Positions 15,340-25,739 of a stretch of DNA of 36,959 bases are shown here, one piece after another (position 1 is the first letter of the stretch; every line of letters starts with the position of its first letter). This stretch comes from Mariniphaga sp. (GTDB taxonomy: Bacteria; Bacteroidota; Bacteroidia; Bacteroidales; Prolixibacteraceae). Under the pieces are notes generated by a model. The model was not told the origin of the DNA, ran no database searches, and was given only the letters and a program-made list of their open reading frames with translations. The position numbers and the translations under genes were made by a program. The stretch lies in NCBI GenBank assembly GCA_019429205.1, contig JAHYIT010000034.1, forward strand, positions 1-36,959, written 5' to 3'.

Positions 15340-15439
15340 TAAATTATCTTCTTTCAACTTCAAATTTTAATTTTTCATTCGGCCTTTTATACTAAAAACG
15401 GGATAAATTTATACATTTATGTAAGTTGGCAATAAGCAA

Positions 15440-15512
15440 TTGGTCCCGAGTAATCGGAAGCAAGTCATTTTGCCAACTGCACTTTTGCTCCGGAATGCTC
15501 GGTACCAACTAA
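15440..15512. repeat. Long imperfect hairpin upstream of the gnd/zwf operon
   Basis: Arms ttggtcccgagtaatcgg... and the complement of ...ccggaatgctcggtaccaa match at about 19 of 24 positions around a loop of about 24 nt. The right arm belongs to the 56-bp dispersed repeat described at 15493-15548. Confidence 0.5.
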
Positions 15513-15548
15513 ATTTAATTGGCATATTTTATCTCGTGCGAAGTATAA
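15493..15548 (-). repeat. 56-bp dispersed repeat, copy A
   Basis: Its reverse complement matches 36405-36460 at about 51 of 56 positions, without gaps. Copy B lies at the 3' end of an IS66 transposase fragment. It is not part of a gene here. The remainder of 15340-15676 (337 bp) has no coding potential. Confidence 0.75.
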
Positions 15549-15676
15549 CCAATTTTTTGAGTTTTCGATTTCTTCTCCAAAATTCTTTTTTTTAACCGCC
15601 TTATTCTGTCAGGTTTCTAATATTCAACGACAGTACTGTTAAACAAAACAAATTCATTTTTAAAAATAAAATCATT

Positions 15677-15988
15677 ATGAAAATAGGATTTATCGGCCTT
15701 GGAAAAATGGGCTTTAACATGGTGCAACGATTGCTCCATTACGGACATGAAACAGTGGTTTGGAACATTGACCCAAAACGCAAAAAACTGGAAGATTATG
15801 TTGAAGACAGTGGCGAAGGCCGTTGGACCATACAAGCGGCAATCGACCTCGATGTGCCCGTACCGGTAATCACTGCTTCGCTGTTTAGCAGGTTTCAGTC
15901 GCGGCAAACCGAATCCTTCGCCATGAAAGTGCTGGCGGCTTTGCGAAACCAGTTTGGCGGACATGCAGTAAAATCAAAAAACCAATAA
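15677..15988 (+). pseudogene. gnd: Internally deleted 6-phosphogluconate dehydrogenase
   Basis: A 103-residue frame whose first about 35 residues are the NAD(P)-binding start of a YqeC/GndA-type 6-phosphogluconate dehydrogenase ([20 protein letters not shown]). From about residue 38 it continues as the C-terminal part ([20 protein letters not shown], then [20 protein letters not shown], ending FGGHAVK). The complete enzyme is about 300 residues, so about 200 residues are missing, including the rest of the Rossmann fold, the GGI/L motif and the catalytic Lys/His helix. The frame stays open across the junction. It lies 12 bp before zwf, the expected place for gnd. The product cannot be active; an assembly collapse is the main alternative to a real deletion. 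Confidence 0.8.
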
Positions 15989-16000
15989 AACGATACTACA

Positions 16001-17521
16001 ATGGATAAAAAATACAGTTTTACTTACGTCATTTTTGGCGCTTCGGGCGACCTGACAAAACGGAAACTCATTCCTGCCCTGTACTCACTTTATGTGAACC
16101 AGCAGATTCCTGACAATTTTAATGTTCTGGGTGTTTCGCGCACCCCTTACTCCGACAACCAGTATCGGGAAAAAATGAAAGAAGCGTTGATTGAATTCAA
16201 CGAAATTAACGATAACCGTAAAATCGATGCTTTTATTGAAAAGCTCTTTTACCAACCGTTGAATTACGATAACCGGCAGGATTACTTCGACCTGAAAGAA
16301 AGGTTAAACCAACTTCAGCAGGAAAAGGAAATACCCGAAAATGTTGTTTTCTATCTTTCAACTCCGCCAAAATTGTATGGCGAAGTTCCGGTTCATTTGG
16401 CAAAAGTGGGTTTAAACCTGGAAGATAACGATTGGAAAAGGCTCATTATTGAAAAACCGTTTGGTTACGACCTCGAATCGGCATTGAAGCTAAAAGATAT
16501 TTTACTGAAAAACTGGAATGAAAGCCAATTGTATCGTATCGACCATTATTTGGGAAAAGAAACCGTGCAGAATTTGTTGGTTACCCGTTTTTCGAATGGA
16601 ATTTTTGAACCGCTATGGAACAGCAAATACATTCATCATGTTGAAGTAACATCTTCTGAAAGCCTGGGAGTTGAAGGGCGCGGCGGGTATTACGACAGCT
16701 CGGGCGCACTGCGCGACATGATTCAAAACCATTTGTTACAGGTAGTTGCCTTTACTGCTATGGAACCACCGGCAACACTTGAACCACAAGCCATACGGAA
16801 CGAAATTCTGAAAGTATTTCAATCCTTGCGGCCCATAAAACCCGAAGAGGTAAAAAATGTGGCCATGCGCGGACAATACATCGCATCGACCATTAAAAAC
16901 CAAAAAGTTGCAGGTTACCGCGAAGAACCGGGAGTTGACCCGAATTCAACTACCGAAACTTATGCTGCCCTTAAATTTTATATCGACAACTGGCGCTGGG
17001 GTGGCATCCCGTTTTATATCCGTACCGGAAAACGTTTGCCCACGCGTGTTACCGAGGTAGTTATCCACTTTAAGTCAACCCCGCATTTTTTATTCTCGAA
17101 ACAGTCAGACTGTAGCGCTTGTAACCAGTTGGTTTTGCGCATACAGCCCGATGAAGGCATATTGCTTAAATTTGGAATGAAAGTACCGGGAACTGGTTTC
17201 GAAGTACAAAATGTGAACATGGATTTTCATTATTCCGAACTGGCACACCAGCGAATTCCATCGGCTTACGAAAGGCTGATATACGATTCCATAAAGGGCG
17301 ACTCAACGCTGTTTGCCCGAACCGAAGAGGTAATTGAAGCATGGAAATTTGTAATGCCCGTGCTTGATGCCTGGAAAAACGACAGCTCCATTCCGGTTTT
17401 TGGTTATCCTTCCGGTACCTGGGGCCCCGAACATGCCGACGATTTAATTGAAGAAAAGGCAATGACCTGGCGTTACCCGTGTAAAAACCTGTCCGACGAC
17501 GGAGTGTATTGCGAATTATAA
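16001..17521 (+). CDS. zwf: Glucose-6-phosphate 1-dehydrogenase
   Basis: A 506-residue full-length enzyme oxidising glucose 6-phosphate to 6-phosphogluconolactone with NAD(P)+, the first step of the oxidative pentose-phosphate pathway. It shows the dinucleotide-binding FGASGDLTKRKLIPALY at about 9-25, the IIEKPFG strand at about 149-155, the active-site signature RIDHYLGKE with D181, catalytic-base region H182 and K186, and the C-terminal substrate-binding segments. It lies 12 bp after the gnd remnant and 18 bp before the transaldolase gene, in one operon. A 6-phosphogluconolactonase gene is not in the window. Confidence 0.97.
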   Translation: MDKKYSFTYVIFGASGDLTKRKLIPALYSLYVNQQIPDNFNVLGVSRTPYSDNQYREKMKEALIEFNEINDNRKIDAFIEKLFYQPLNYDNRQDYFDLKERLNQLQQEKEIPENVVFYLSTPPKLYGEVPVHLAKVGLNLEDNDWKRLIIEKPFGYDLESALKLKDILLKNWNESQLYRIDHYLGKETVQNLLVTRFSNGIFEPLWNSKYIHHVEVTSSESLGVEGRGGYYDSSGALRDMIQNHLLQVVAFTAMEPPATLEPQAIRNEILKVFQSLRPIKPEEVKNVAMRGQYIASTIKNQKVAGYREEPGVDPNSTTETYAALKFYIDNWRWGGIPFYIRTGKRLPTRVTEVVIHFKSTPHFLFSKQSDCSACNQLVLRIQPDEGILLKFGMKVPGTGFEVQNVNMDFHYSELAHQRIPSAYERLIYDSIKGDSTLFARTEEVIEAWKFVMPVLDAWKNDSSIPVFGYPSGTWGPEHADDLIEEKAMTWRYPCKNLSDDGVYCEL

Positions 17522-17539
17522 ACCATAAAAACATTAAAA

Positions 17540-18613
17540 ATGAACACAAACAATAAAAAATTAAACGAACAGGGCGTGAGCCTTTGGTTAGACAACATCA
17601 CCCGCGAAATATTAAACGACGGGACATTGAAAAAGTACATCAACGAATTATCGGTAACCGGGTTGACTTCAAACCCTACTATTTTCGATAATGCCATTTC
17701 AAAATCATCAGGCTACGATGGGGCAATCCGGAAACTGGGAAATTTGCTCTCCGACGAAGAGCTGTTTTTTGAACTTGCAGTGGAAGATATCCAGCGTGCT
17801 GCCGATTTGTTCAAACCGGTTTACGACCGCACAAACGGTGTTGACGGGTTTGTTTCCATCGAAGTTTCGCCCACATTGGCTTACGATACCCAAAGTACCA
17901 TTGATGCAGCAAAAGCCATTTATAAAAAAGTAAACCGGCCCAACGCGTTCATCAAAATTCCGGGAACGCCCGAAGGATTGCCGGCAATAGAACAGGCCAT
18001 TGCCGAAGGTATCCCGGTAAATGTTACCCTGCTTTTTTCGGCAGAACAATATCTCGCTGCTGCCGAAGCATGGTTGAAAGGCGTTGAAACACGGGCAGAA
18101 AAAGGACTAAACCCCGATGTAAGGTCGGTGGCTTCGGTTTTCGTAAGCCGATGGGACAAAGCGGTTTCCGAACAGGTTTCTGATAAATTGAAGAATAAAC
18201 TCGGGCTGGCCACTTCTCAAAAAACGTATGAAGCGTATTTGCAATTTTTGCAGTCGAACAGGGTGCAAAGAGTGATGAACCTGGGCGTTTCGCCACAACG
18301 TTTGTTGTGGGCAAGCACCGGAGCGAAAGACCCCTCAGTATCAGATGTAATTTATATCGAAAACCTGATATCGCCTTTCACGGTAAATACCATGCCCGAA
18401 AATACCCTGCTGGCTTTTGCCGACCATGGAAAAGCAACACAGGCAATGCCTTTTTCATGCACCGATACTGAAGCACTTTTAAACGATTTCAAAAACGAAG
18501 GTATCGACATTCGTCAGCTTGCCCAACAATTGCAAAACGAGGGGGCTGAATCGTTTGTTGGTTCATGGAATCATTTGTTAAAAAGCATTGCTGAAAAAAG
18601 ACAAAACATATAA
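17540..18613 (+). CDS. tal: Transaldolase
   Basis: A 357-residue transaldolase of the longer, actinobacterial/cyanobacterial-like type. It has [12 protein letters not shown] and [11 protein letters not shown] near the N-terminus, Schiff-base lysine K139 in [11 protein letters not shown], and the [17 protein letters not shown] segment. It moves a dihydroxyacetone unit between sedoheptulose 7-phosphate and glyceraldehyde 3-phosphate in the non-oxidative pentose-phosphate branch. It is encoded between zwf and pgi with gaps of 18 and 11 bp. Confidence 0.96.
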   Translation: MNTNNKKLNEQGVSLWLDNITREILNDGTLKKYINELSVTGLTSNPTIFDNAISKSSGYDGAIRKLGNLLSDEELFFELAVEDIQRAADLFKPVYDRTNGVDGFVSIEVSPTLAYDTQSTIDAAKAIYKKVNRPNAFIKIPGTPEGLPAIEQAIAEGIPVNVTLLFSAEQYLAAAEAWLKGVETRAEKGLNPDVRSVASVFVSRWDKAVSEQVSDKLKNKLGLATSQKTYEAYLQFLQSNRVQRVMNLGVSPQRLLWASTGAKDPSVSDVIYIENLISPFTVNTMPENTLLAFADHGKATQAMPFSCTDTEALLNDFKNEGIDIRQLAQQLQNEGAESFVGSWNHLLKSIAEKRQNI

Positions 18614-18624
18614 TTCGAAACAAA

Positions 18625-20247
18625 ATGGGAAAAGGATTAACAAGTAGCAAAACGTGGCAAAAACTGCTGAACCATCATGAACACATTGGCAGTAAAACCA
18701 TTAAAATGTTGTTTTCTGCCGACAACGAACGTGCTCAAAAATTTAAAACAGAGGCAGAGGGCATTTATTTCGATTATTCGAAACACCGCATTACCGATGA
18801 AACACTTGGCCTGCTAATAGAGCTGGCAAACGAGCGCGGGCTGCCCAAAAAAATAGAAGGCATGTTCTCGGGCGAAAGAATAAACACTACCGAGAACCGT
18901 GCTGTGCTGCACACGGCCTTGCGCGCCCCTGAGTCAAAACAAATTTTATTCGACGGTAAAAATATTGTACCCGAGGTCCACCAGGTTTTGGATAAAATGG
19001 CTGAATTTTCAGAAAAAATCAGGCGGGGCGAATGGCTGGGATATACTGGAAAACCAATAAAAAATATTGTGAATATTGGTATAGGCGGCTCCGACCTGGG
19101 GCCGGTAATGGCCTACGAAGCATTAAAATTTTATGCACATCCCGACCTTGTTTTTCGTTTCGTGTCAAACATCGATGCCAACGATTTTTCTGAAGCTGTA
19201 AAAGATTTATCGGCTGACGAAACCCTGTTTATAGTTTCGTCAAAAACATTTACAACGCTCGAAACCATGACCAATGCCCGTACGGCAAGAGATTGGAGTT
19301 TGAAACAGTTGAAAGATGTGGCTTCAATTGCCAGTCATTTTGTGGCCGTTTCAACCAACGAAAAAGAAGTGGCCAAATTTGGTATCGACACACAAAATAT
19401 GTTCGGTTTTTGGGACTGGGTTGGCGGACGATATTCAATGGATGCAGCCATAGGCCTTTCAACAATGATTGCCGTTGGCCCCAAAAATTTCAGGAAAATG
19501 CTTGCGGGCTTTCACCTTATGGATGAACATTTCCGAACCGCTCCATTGAATGAAAACATTCCGGTTATTATGGGTTTGCTAACCGTTTGGTACGTTAATT
19601 TTTTTGGGGCACAAACACAGGCTGTGCTTCCCTACGACAATTACCTGAAGCGTTTGCCCGCTTACCTTCAACAGCTCACCATGGAAAGCAACGGGAAATA
19701 TGTTACCATTGATGGTGAAAAGGCAAATTACAGCACCAGCCCGGTTTACTGGGGCGAACCCGGCACAAACGGACAACATTCGTTTTACCAGCTTATCCAT
19801 CAGGGCACCCATCTAATTCCCTGCGATTTTATCGGGTTCAAGCAATCTTTAAATTCATTGCCGCTTCATCACAATTTTCTAATTGCTAATATGATTGCAC
19901 AGGGCGAAGCACTCGCTTTTGGGAAAACTGCCGACGAAGTCAGGGCCGAAGGAATTGCCGAAGAACTCGTTCCTCATAAGGTGTTTGAAGGAAACCGTCC
20001 ATCATCAACATTTTTTATGGATAAATTAAGTCCTGAAAACCTTGGGAAAATAATTGCTATGTACGAACACAGCGTTTTTGTGCAAGGCGTTATTTGGGGT
20101 ATCAACTCTTTCGACCAAATGGGGGTTGAACTGGGCAAAGTGCTGGCACAAAAAGTAATTACTGAAATAGAAGCAGTCGGAAAAAATCTAAAACACGATA
20201 GTTCCACCAATGCCCTTATTGATTACTATCTAAATTATGCAAAATAA
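18625..20247 (+). CDS. pgi: Glucose-6-phosphate isomerase
   Basis: A 540-residue enzyme of the classical E. coli/eukaryote-type PGI family. It has [31 protein letters not shown], the signature [19 protein letters not shown] and catalytic [11 protein letters not shown] regions. It interconverts glucose 6-phosphate and fructose 6-phosphate and so connects zwf and tal products with glycolysis. The 3' end overlaps the start of the debranching-enzyme gene by 11 bp, showing translational coupling. Confidence 0.97.
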   Translation: MGKGLTSSKTWQKLLNHHEHIGSKTIKMLFSADNERAQKFKTEAEGIYFDYSKHRITDETLGLLIELANERGLPKKIEGMFSGERINTTENRAVLHTALRAPESKQILFDGKNIVPEVHQVLDKMAEFSEKIRRGEWLGYTGKPIKNIVNIGIGGSDLGPVMAYEALKFYAHPDLVFRFVSNIDANDFSEAVKDLSADETLFIVSSKTFTTLETMTNARTARDWSLKQLKDVASIASHFVAVSTNEKEVAKFGIDTQNMFGFWDWVGGRYSMDAAIGLSTMIAVGPKNFRKMLAGFHLMDEHFRTAPLNENIPVIMGLLTVWYVNFFGAQTQAVLPYDNYLKRLPAYLQQLTMESNGKYVTIDGEKANYSTSPVYWGEPGTNGQHSFYQLIHQGTHLIPCDFIGFKQSLNSLPLHHNFLIANMIAQGEALAFGKTADEVRAEGIAEELVPHKVFEGNRPSSTFFMDKLSPENLGKIIAMYEHSVFVQGVIWGINSFDQMGVELGKVLAQKVITEIEAVGKNLKHDSSTNALIDYYLNYAK

Positions 20248-22189
20248 TCATAAATCAGATACCCTTTCAACTGAATGGCTGATAACCAATGGCATCGGCG
20301 GTTATGCTTCGTCCACAATTTCGGGCGCCAACACACGCCGCTACCACGGTTTGCTGGTTGCTGCGCTAAATCCGCCGGTTGAACGCAAAGTTATGGTTTC
20401 TAAAATTGAAGAAGCCCTTGTTACCGATGACGGGAATTTTGAACTCAGCTCGAATTTTTATCCCGGGGTTATTTATCCAGAAGGTTATAAAACCATCGAA
20501 AAATTTGAACGGTACCCGCTTCCCAAAACGGTATTTTATAAAATGGGGCATCGCATCTCGAAAACTGTTTTTATGGTTCGCGGGTCGAATACCACGGTGG
20601 TGGAATATGAAAATGCGGGAACAGAAAATACAAAACTGCAACTCAATCCCATGTTCCTTTACCGCGATTATCACAGCTTGTATAAAAAGGATGACAGCTT
20701 TTGCCATTATTACGATATAGAAAATAGTTCACTTCAGATTTTTGCCTGTGACCATTCAGAGCCTCTTTACTTTAAATACTCAGCAGGGAAATTTTACGAA
20801 AACTATTTTTGGCATGAAAACAATGAATACCCACGCGAGCAGGAACGCGGGCAGGATTTTCTCGAGGACACTTTTTCAATCGGACATATTGAAATCGATT
20901 TGTCGCCGGGCAAAAAAATATTCCTGATGTTTTCCACCGGCCCGGAACTATTAGGCGAAAACCCGGAAAAATTGAAGCAAAAAGAACTGAAGCGCTTAAA
21001 ATCCTTGAAACCCGGAAACAACAAAAATCAATTCATGGACGATTTGACCCATGCAGCCGACCAGTTTATGGTTTGGCGCGAATCGACCCAAAGTTATTCC
21101 ATCATAGCGGGATACCACTGGTTTACCGACTGGGGCCGCGATACCATGATTGCACTTCAGGGGCTTGGCATTTCGTTGGGAAAACAGGAAATCAGCAAGT
21201 CAATCCTTAAAACTTTTCTGATGAGTATTGACCAGGGCATGTTGCCCAACCGTTTTTCGGATAACGAGAAAGATTCGCCCGAATACAATACCATCGATGC
21301 CACACTCTGGCTGTTCGAAACGCTGTACAAGTATTACGTGAAGTTTGGCGATACGGATTTTGTAAAAGAAAATCTTCATCATCTCGAAGAAATTATTAAA
21401 TGGCATTTCAAAGGAACGCGGTATAATATTCACCTTACCAAACAAGGTTTTTTATCGGGTGGCGAAGGAATTTCGCAACTTACCTGGATGGATGCCCGGA
21501 TTGGTGATTTTGTGGTAACACCGCGACAGGGAATGCCCGTTGAAATTCAGGCGCTTTGGTATAATGCGCTTCAGGTTTACCTCTTTTTTGCCAATGAATT
21601 ACTGGGAAAATCCAGCCCTTTTCAAACCAAAATTCAGAAAACTGCAGAAAAGCTGAAGAAAAATTTTAAAACGTATTTTTTGAATGAAAGTGGGTATTTG
21701 AACGATGTGGTTCAGGAAGATAAACTGGAAGACAATGCGATTCGCCCCAACCAGGTTTATGCGCTCAGTCTTTCTTTCCCGATTTTGGATAAGGAGACCG
21801 GAAAAAGCATCATAGATACCGTTGATAAACATCTTTTTACGCCTTACGGATTGCGGACACTTTCGCCTGAACACCCCAATTTCAGGGCTGTTTACGAGGG
21901 CAATCCCTGGGAGCGCGACACCGCTTACCATCAGGGAACGGTTTGGCCTTTTTTGCTGTCCGATTATTTTCAGGCGTTGAAATACGTTGAAACACCTGAA
22001 AACCTAATTTCCGAAAAACTGAAAGCTGCCATTGAAGCGCTGCAAAAGCATTTTTACGAAAAGGGCTGTATCCACGGGATTGCAGAAATATTCGACGGGA
22101 AAAATCCTCATCATGGAAAAGGCACAGTCAACCAGGCCTGGTCGGTGAGCGCGTTAATTCAATTGTTGTCACATTCCAATCAGCTTTAA
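20237..22189 (+). CDS. Glycogen debranching enzyme (amylo-alpha-1,6-glucosidase, GH133-like)
   Basis: A 650-residue protein of the archaeal-type debranching family. The N-terminal domain (about 10-260) opens with [18 protein letters not shown] and [12 protein letters not shown]. The catalytic (alpha/alpha)6 barrel (about 270-645) has [35 protein letters not shown] and [12 protein letters not shown]. It removes alpha-1,6-linked glucose stubs from glycogen or starch-like glucans in the cytoplasm, giving free glucose. The ATG at 20237 lies inside the last codons of pgi. Coupling to pgi and zwf points to feeding glycogen-derived sugar to central metabolism. Confidence 0.93.
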   Translation: MQNNHKSDTLSTEWLITNGIGGYASSTISGANTRRYHGLLVAALNPPVERKVMVSKIEEALVTDDGNFELSSNFYPGVIYPEGYKTIEKFERYPLPKTVFYKMGHRISKTVFMVRGSNTTVVEYENAGTENTKLQLNPMFLYRDYHSLYKKDDSFCHYYDIENSSLQIFACDHSEPLYFKYSAGKFYENYFWHENNEYPREQERGQDFLEDTFSIGHIEIDLSPGKKIFLMFSTGPELLGENPEKLKQKELKRLKSLKPGNNKNQFMDDLTHAADQFMVWRESTQSYSIIAGYHWFTDWGRDTMIALQGLGISLGKQEISKSILKTFLMSIDQGMLPNRFSDNEKDSPEYNTIDATLWLFETLYKYYVKFGDTDFVKENLHHLEEIIKWHFKGTRYNIHLTKQGFLSGGEGISQLTWMDARIGDFVVTPRQGMPVEIQALWYNALQVYLFFANELLGKSSPFQTKIQKTAEKLKKNFKTYFLNESGYLNDVVQEDKLEDNAIRPNQVYALSLSFPILDKETGKSIIDTVDKHLFTPYGLRTLSPEHPNFRAVYEGNPWERDTAYHQGTVWPFLLSDYFQALKYVETPENLISEKLKAAIEALQKHFYEKGCIHGIAEIFDGKNPHHGKGTVNQAWSVSALIQLLSHSNQL

Positions 22190-22201
22190 AAATACAGACT
22201 A

Positions 22202-23047
22202 ATGCAACTTCTAATCACATTACGAAAAAACTTGCGAACTTATTTAATTGAAGCCTGGGCATTGGGAATGTTCATGGTCTCGGCCAGCTTGTTTGTTATC
22301 CTGATTGAACACCCGGCGCTACCTGTAAGAAACCTGGTTGAACCAGCCGTTTTAAGACGGCTGATGGTTGGCCTTGCAATGGGTATAACCGCTGTTCTCC
22401 TTATTTATTCAAAATGGGGAAAACGTTCGGGCGCCCACATGAACCCCGGGGTAACACTTACTTTTTTTATGCTGCACCGCATTTCTTTCGCTGATGCTTT
22501 TTGGTACATTCTTTTTCAGTTTGCGGGAGGCTATTTGGGGGTGGCCATTTTCAAATGGTTCTTTTATAGCTATATCTCAAATCCGGTGGTTAATTATGTT
22601 GTAACTATCCCCGGTGCACAAGGCAATTGGCTGGCGTTCGGTACCGAGTTTTTTCTTTCTTTAATCATCATTGCAACGGTACTTTTCAGTAGTAATTCAA
22701 AAAAAATTGCACCATTTACGGGTTATCTGGTAGGTGTTTTCCTTACGCTGGCCATCACTTTTACTGCTCCTTTTTCAGGAATGAGCATCAATCCGGCACG
22801 CACATTTGCATCATCGTTAAATGCAAACGAATGGCAAGGCTGGTGGATATATTTTCTTGCCCCGGTTTTGGCCATGCTTTTGGGAGGATACATTTACAGG
22901 TTTTTCTACCGAAAAAGGAATAATGGCAATTGCACCACTATGCGAATGCACCTGTCCGGCTATCAATATGACTGTGCAACCTACGAAGTGCTTGGCCCGG
23001 CAGAACTGCTCCGGGAAAACAAATTACAAAATCAGAAAGGAATTTGA
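22202..23047 (+). CDS. MIP/aquaporin-family channel with NPG variant
   Basis: A 281-residue membrane protein with six transmembrane helices in the MIP fold. The two pore half-helices carry N81-P-G (SGAHMNPGVTL) instead of the usual NPA, and N197-P-A (GMSINPARTFASS). The C-terminal tail after the last helix (about 235-281) is unusually long and contains Cys residues (NCTTMRMHLSGYQYDCATY). Family members conduct water, glycerol or small solutes. Position in a sugar operon suggests a polyol or osmotic role (inference). It is 12 bp after the debranching gene. Confidence 0.88.
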   Translation: MQLLITLRKNLRTYLIEAWALGMFMVSASLFVILIEHPALPVRNLVEPAVLRRLMVGLAMGITAVLLIYSKWGKRSGAHMNPGVTLTFFMLHRISFADAFWYILFQFAGGYLGVAIFKWFFYSYISNPVVNYVVTIPGAQGNWLAFGTEFFLSLIIIATVLFSSNSKKIAPFTGYLVGVFLTLAITFTAPFSGMSINPARTFASSLNANEWQGWWIYFLAPVLAMLLGGYIYRFFYRKRNNGNCTTMRMHLSGYQYDCATYEVLGPAELLRENKLQNQKGI

Positions 23048-23140
23048 CAAAATCTTTCAGCTTTTATATAACCGAATGTCAGGATTATTATTTTTCCCGA
23101 CTCATTCAATAAAATCAGAAATTCAATTCAATTTAGAAAT

Positions 23141-24673
23141 ATGCAACAATACGACATTGTTATTATTGGCACAGGCGCCGGCGGTGGAACACTGGCCCGC
23201 AAATTGGCCCCAACCGGAAAAAAAATACTTATCCTCGAACGGGGTGACTATATTCCCCGAGAAAAAGAAAACTGGGATACCGAAGAAGTTTTTCTGAAAG
23301 GACGTTATAAAGCCAAAGAAAACTGGACAGACAAGAACGGAAAATCATTTCATCCCGGAATCCACTACTGTGTAGGTGGCAATACAAAAGTTTACGGCGC
23401 GGCGCTTTTGCGTATGCGCGAACAGGATTTTAATGAAGTAAAACACCACGGCGGCATTTCACCGGCCTGGGTTTTAAAATACAACGATTTTGCACCTTAT
23501 TACCTCGAAGCTGAAAAACTTTATTCAGTGCACGGTTTGCGTGGCAGCGACCCAACAGAACCTGCAGAAACAAGTGCTTATCCGCTTCCACCCCTGGAAC
23601 ACGAACCTCGTATTCAGGAACTTTATAACGACATTCAAAAATTGGGTTTGAAGCCTTTTCCGCTTCCAATAGGTTTCAGAAACGAAGAAAAACAAGGTGA
23701 ATCGAAGGTTGTTTTAGACCGCTTCGATGGTTTTCCCGACCCTACTGAAAGCAAAGCAGATTCTCATGTTATGGGTATTAAGGAAGCCTTAAAATATGAA
23801 AATGTGACCTTGGAAACCAACAGTTATGTTTCCCGTTTGATGACCGATGGTTCAGGAAAAGAAATAAAAAGCGTGGAAGTAATCAGAAATGGAGAAACGG
23901 TTATTTATTCTGCCCATATTGTAATTGTTTCTGCCGGCGCCATCAATAGTGCTGCTTTACTGCTGCGTTCGGTCAGCGAGAATCACCCCAACGGCCTGGC
24001 AAATGGTTCGGATGTGGTTGGCCGTCATTACATGGCACACAACAACTCGGCGATGGTTGCGCTTTCAACCAAACCAAATCCTACAAAATTTGGTAAAACA
24101 TTTGCCATCAACGACTATTATTTTGGAGCCAAAGATTTTGATTTTCCGATGGGGCATATTCAAATGCTTGGAAAGTCGGATGCTTTGATGTTCCGTGATG
24201 ATGCGCCATCGTTTACCCCTGGCCTTACACTGGATTACATGGCCAAACATGCGCTTGATTTCTGGATGACATCGGAAGATTTACCACTGCCCGAAAACCG
24301 GGTTACATTGGATAAAACCGGGAATATCGTTTTAAGTTATTCCGAAAATAATCTGGAAGGCCACAAACGCCTTCAAAAGAAATTACGATGGATACTCGAA
24401 CATTCCGGCTGCGAAACGCACTTGCTACCGAACAATATTTATCTGGGCAAAAAAATACCAATTGCCGGAACAGCGCACCAATGCGGAACCATTCGTTTTG
24501 GAAGTGACCCCAAAACTTCGGCGCTGAATATCAATTGCAGGGCGCATGAAGTGGAAAACCTTTATGTGGTGGATGGCAGCTTTTTCCCGTCGAGTTCGGC
24601 AGTAAATCCAGCGTTAACAATCATGGCCAATGCGCTAAGGGTTGGCGACAATCTTATAAATGAAGTATTGTAA
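23141..24673 (+). CDS. GMC-family oxidoreductase
   Basis: A 510-residue FAD-dependent glucose-methanol-choline oxidoreductase of the COG2303 type. FAD-binding IIGTGAGGGTLARKLA is at about 8-23, VGGNTKVYGAALLRMR at about 79-94, and the C-terminal active-site pair is H446 (GTAHQCGT) and N489 (SAVNPALTIMANALR). No signal peptide is seen, so it should act in the cytoplasm, unlike periplasmic gluconate-dehydrogenase complexes. The substrate is probably a sugar or polyol hydroxyl given the operon. The nearby exported VOC protein and SDR enzyme may handle its product. Confidence 0.92.
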   Translation: MQQYDIVIIGTGAGGGTLARKLAPTGKKILILERGDYIPREKENWDTEEVFLKGRYKAKENWTDKNGKSFHPGIHYCVGGNTKVYGAALLRMREQDFNEVKHHGGISPAWVLKYNDFAPYYLEAEKLYSVHGLRGSDPTEPAETSAYPLPPLEHEPRIQELYNDIQKLGLKPFPLPIGFRNEEKQGESKVVLDRFDGFPDPTESKADSHVMGIKEALKYENVTLETNSYVSRLMTDGSGKEIKSVEVIRNGETVIYSAHIVIVSAGAINSAALLLRSVSENHPNGLANGSDVVGRHYMAHNNSAMVALSTKPNPTKFGKTFAINDYYFGAKDFDFPMGHIQMLGKSDALMFRDDAPSFTPGLTLDYMAKHALDFWMTSEDLPLPENRVTLDKTGNIVLSYSENNLEGHKRLQKKLRWILEHSGCETHLLPNNIYLGKKIPIAGTAHQCGTIRFGSDPKTSALNINCRAHEVENLYVVDGSFFPSSSAVNPALTIMANALRVGDNLINEVL

Positions 24674-24696
24674 CCCCTATTTAAAACAACTATTTC

Positions 24697-25713
24697 ATGA
24701 AGATTTTCATTAACTTTTTCTGGCTAATTCTGTTTTTTGCGGGCAGTACTTTTCAATTACATGCCCAAACAATTAAAGAAATTCAAGGCGTGTCAATCAC
24801 TGTTTCTGATATGAATAAGGCCTTGAACTTTTATACTGAAGTGCTTCCTTTTGAAAAAGACACAACATTTACGCTGCAGGGAAAAAGTATCCAAAATCTT
24901 TACAATGTTCAGGATACAAGCCTTAAAGTTACAGTTGCCCGCTTGTATATAGGCGAAGAGCACATTGAATTGATAGAATTTCACTCTGAGAACAATGTGG
25001 GCCGTGAAATACCTGCCGACAGCCGAAGCAACGACCTTTGGTTTCAGCACATTGCCATTGTGGTAAGCGATATGCAAAAAGCCTGGCAAATTCTCGAGGA
25101 GAATGACGTAACCCACGTTTCCACTTCGCCTCAAACATTGCCAGATTACCTTCCTGCTGCTGCCGGAATTTCTGCATTCTATTTTCGCGACCCCGACGGA
25201 CACAATCTTGAATTGATACATTTTCCGCAAGGGAAAGGAAATCCAAAGTGGCAAAATAGCGGAGACAAACTTTTTCTGGGAATCGACCACACAGCCATTG
25301 GAATTGAATCGACAAGGACTTCGCTACAATTTTATCAAGATGTATTGGGATTGAATGTGGCCGGAGAAAGTGTAAACTATGGAACAGAACAGGAACATTT
25401 AAACCAGGTTTTTGGAGCGCGCCTAAAAATAACCGGATTAACAGCGGCCAACGGAATTGGACTTGAATTTCTCGATTACATTGCGCCACCCGGAGGCCGA
25501 CCTTATCCAGCCGATACAAAACCGAACGACCTTTGGTATTGGCACACTACACTTAAAGTGAAGGGAATTAATGGGCTTTTTCAAAAATTAAAAGAGCAGG
25601 GATATTCCATGTTGTCAGAAAATATTGTTGAACTTGGTTCTTCGGGTTTGGGTGGAAACTTTGGTTTTATAGCCCGCGATACTGATGGCCACGCACTTTT
25701 GTTCTTGGAATAA
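24697..25713 (+). CDS. Exported tandem VOC (glyoxalase/bleomycin-resistance-like) protein
   Basis: A 338-residue protein with a signal peptide (about 1-24, mature start near Q25) and two VOC modules (about 29-175 and 195-338). The first begins IQGVSITVSDMNKALNFYTEVL and ends YFRDPDGHNLELIHF; the second begins LGIDHTAIGIESTRTSLQFYQDVLG and ends FIARDTDGHALLFLE. H and E residues at the strand ends are in metal-ligand positions. VOC enzymes include glyoxalases, dioxygenases and epimerases, and the reaction here is unknown. Export is unusual for the family and contrasts with its cytosolic neighbours. The gene lies 23 bp after the GMC gene. Confidence 0.87.
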   Translation: MKIFINFFWLILFFAGSTFQLHAQTIKEIQGVSITVSDMNKALNFYTEVLPFEKDTTFTLQGKSIQNLYNVQDTSLKVTVARLYIGEEHIELIEFHSENNVGREIPADSRSNDLWFQHIAIVVSDMQKAWQILEENDVTHVSTSPQTLPDYLPAAAGISAFYFRDPDGHNLELIHFPQGKGNPKWQNSGDKLFLGIDHTAIGIESTRTSLQFYQDVLGLNVAGESVNYGTEQEHLNQVFGARLKITGLTAANGIGLEFLDYIAPPGGRPYPADTKPNDLWYWHTTLKVKGINGLFQKLKEQGYSMLSENIVELGSSGLGGNFGFIARDTDGHALLFLE

Positions 25714-25739
25714 TAAATTGCAACTTAAAATAAAAAATA

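Noticed and set aside
22821-23297. Open frame of 158 codons overlapping the ends of the MIP and GMC genes
   Set aside because: It overlaps two well supported genes in another frame and has no family features.
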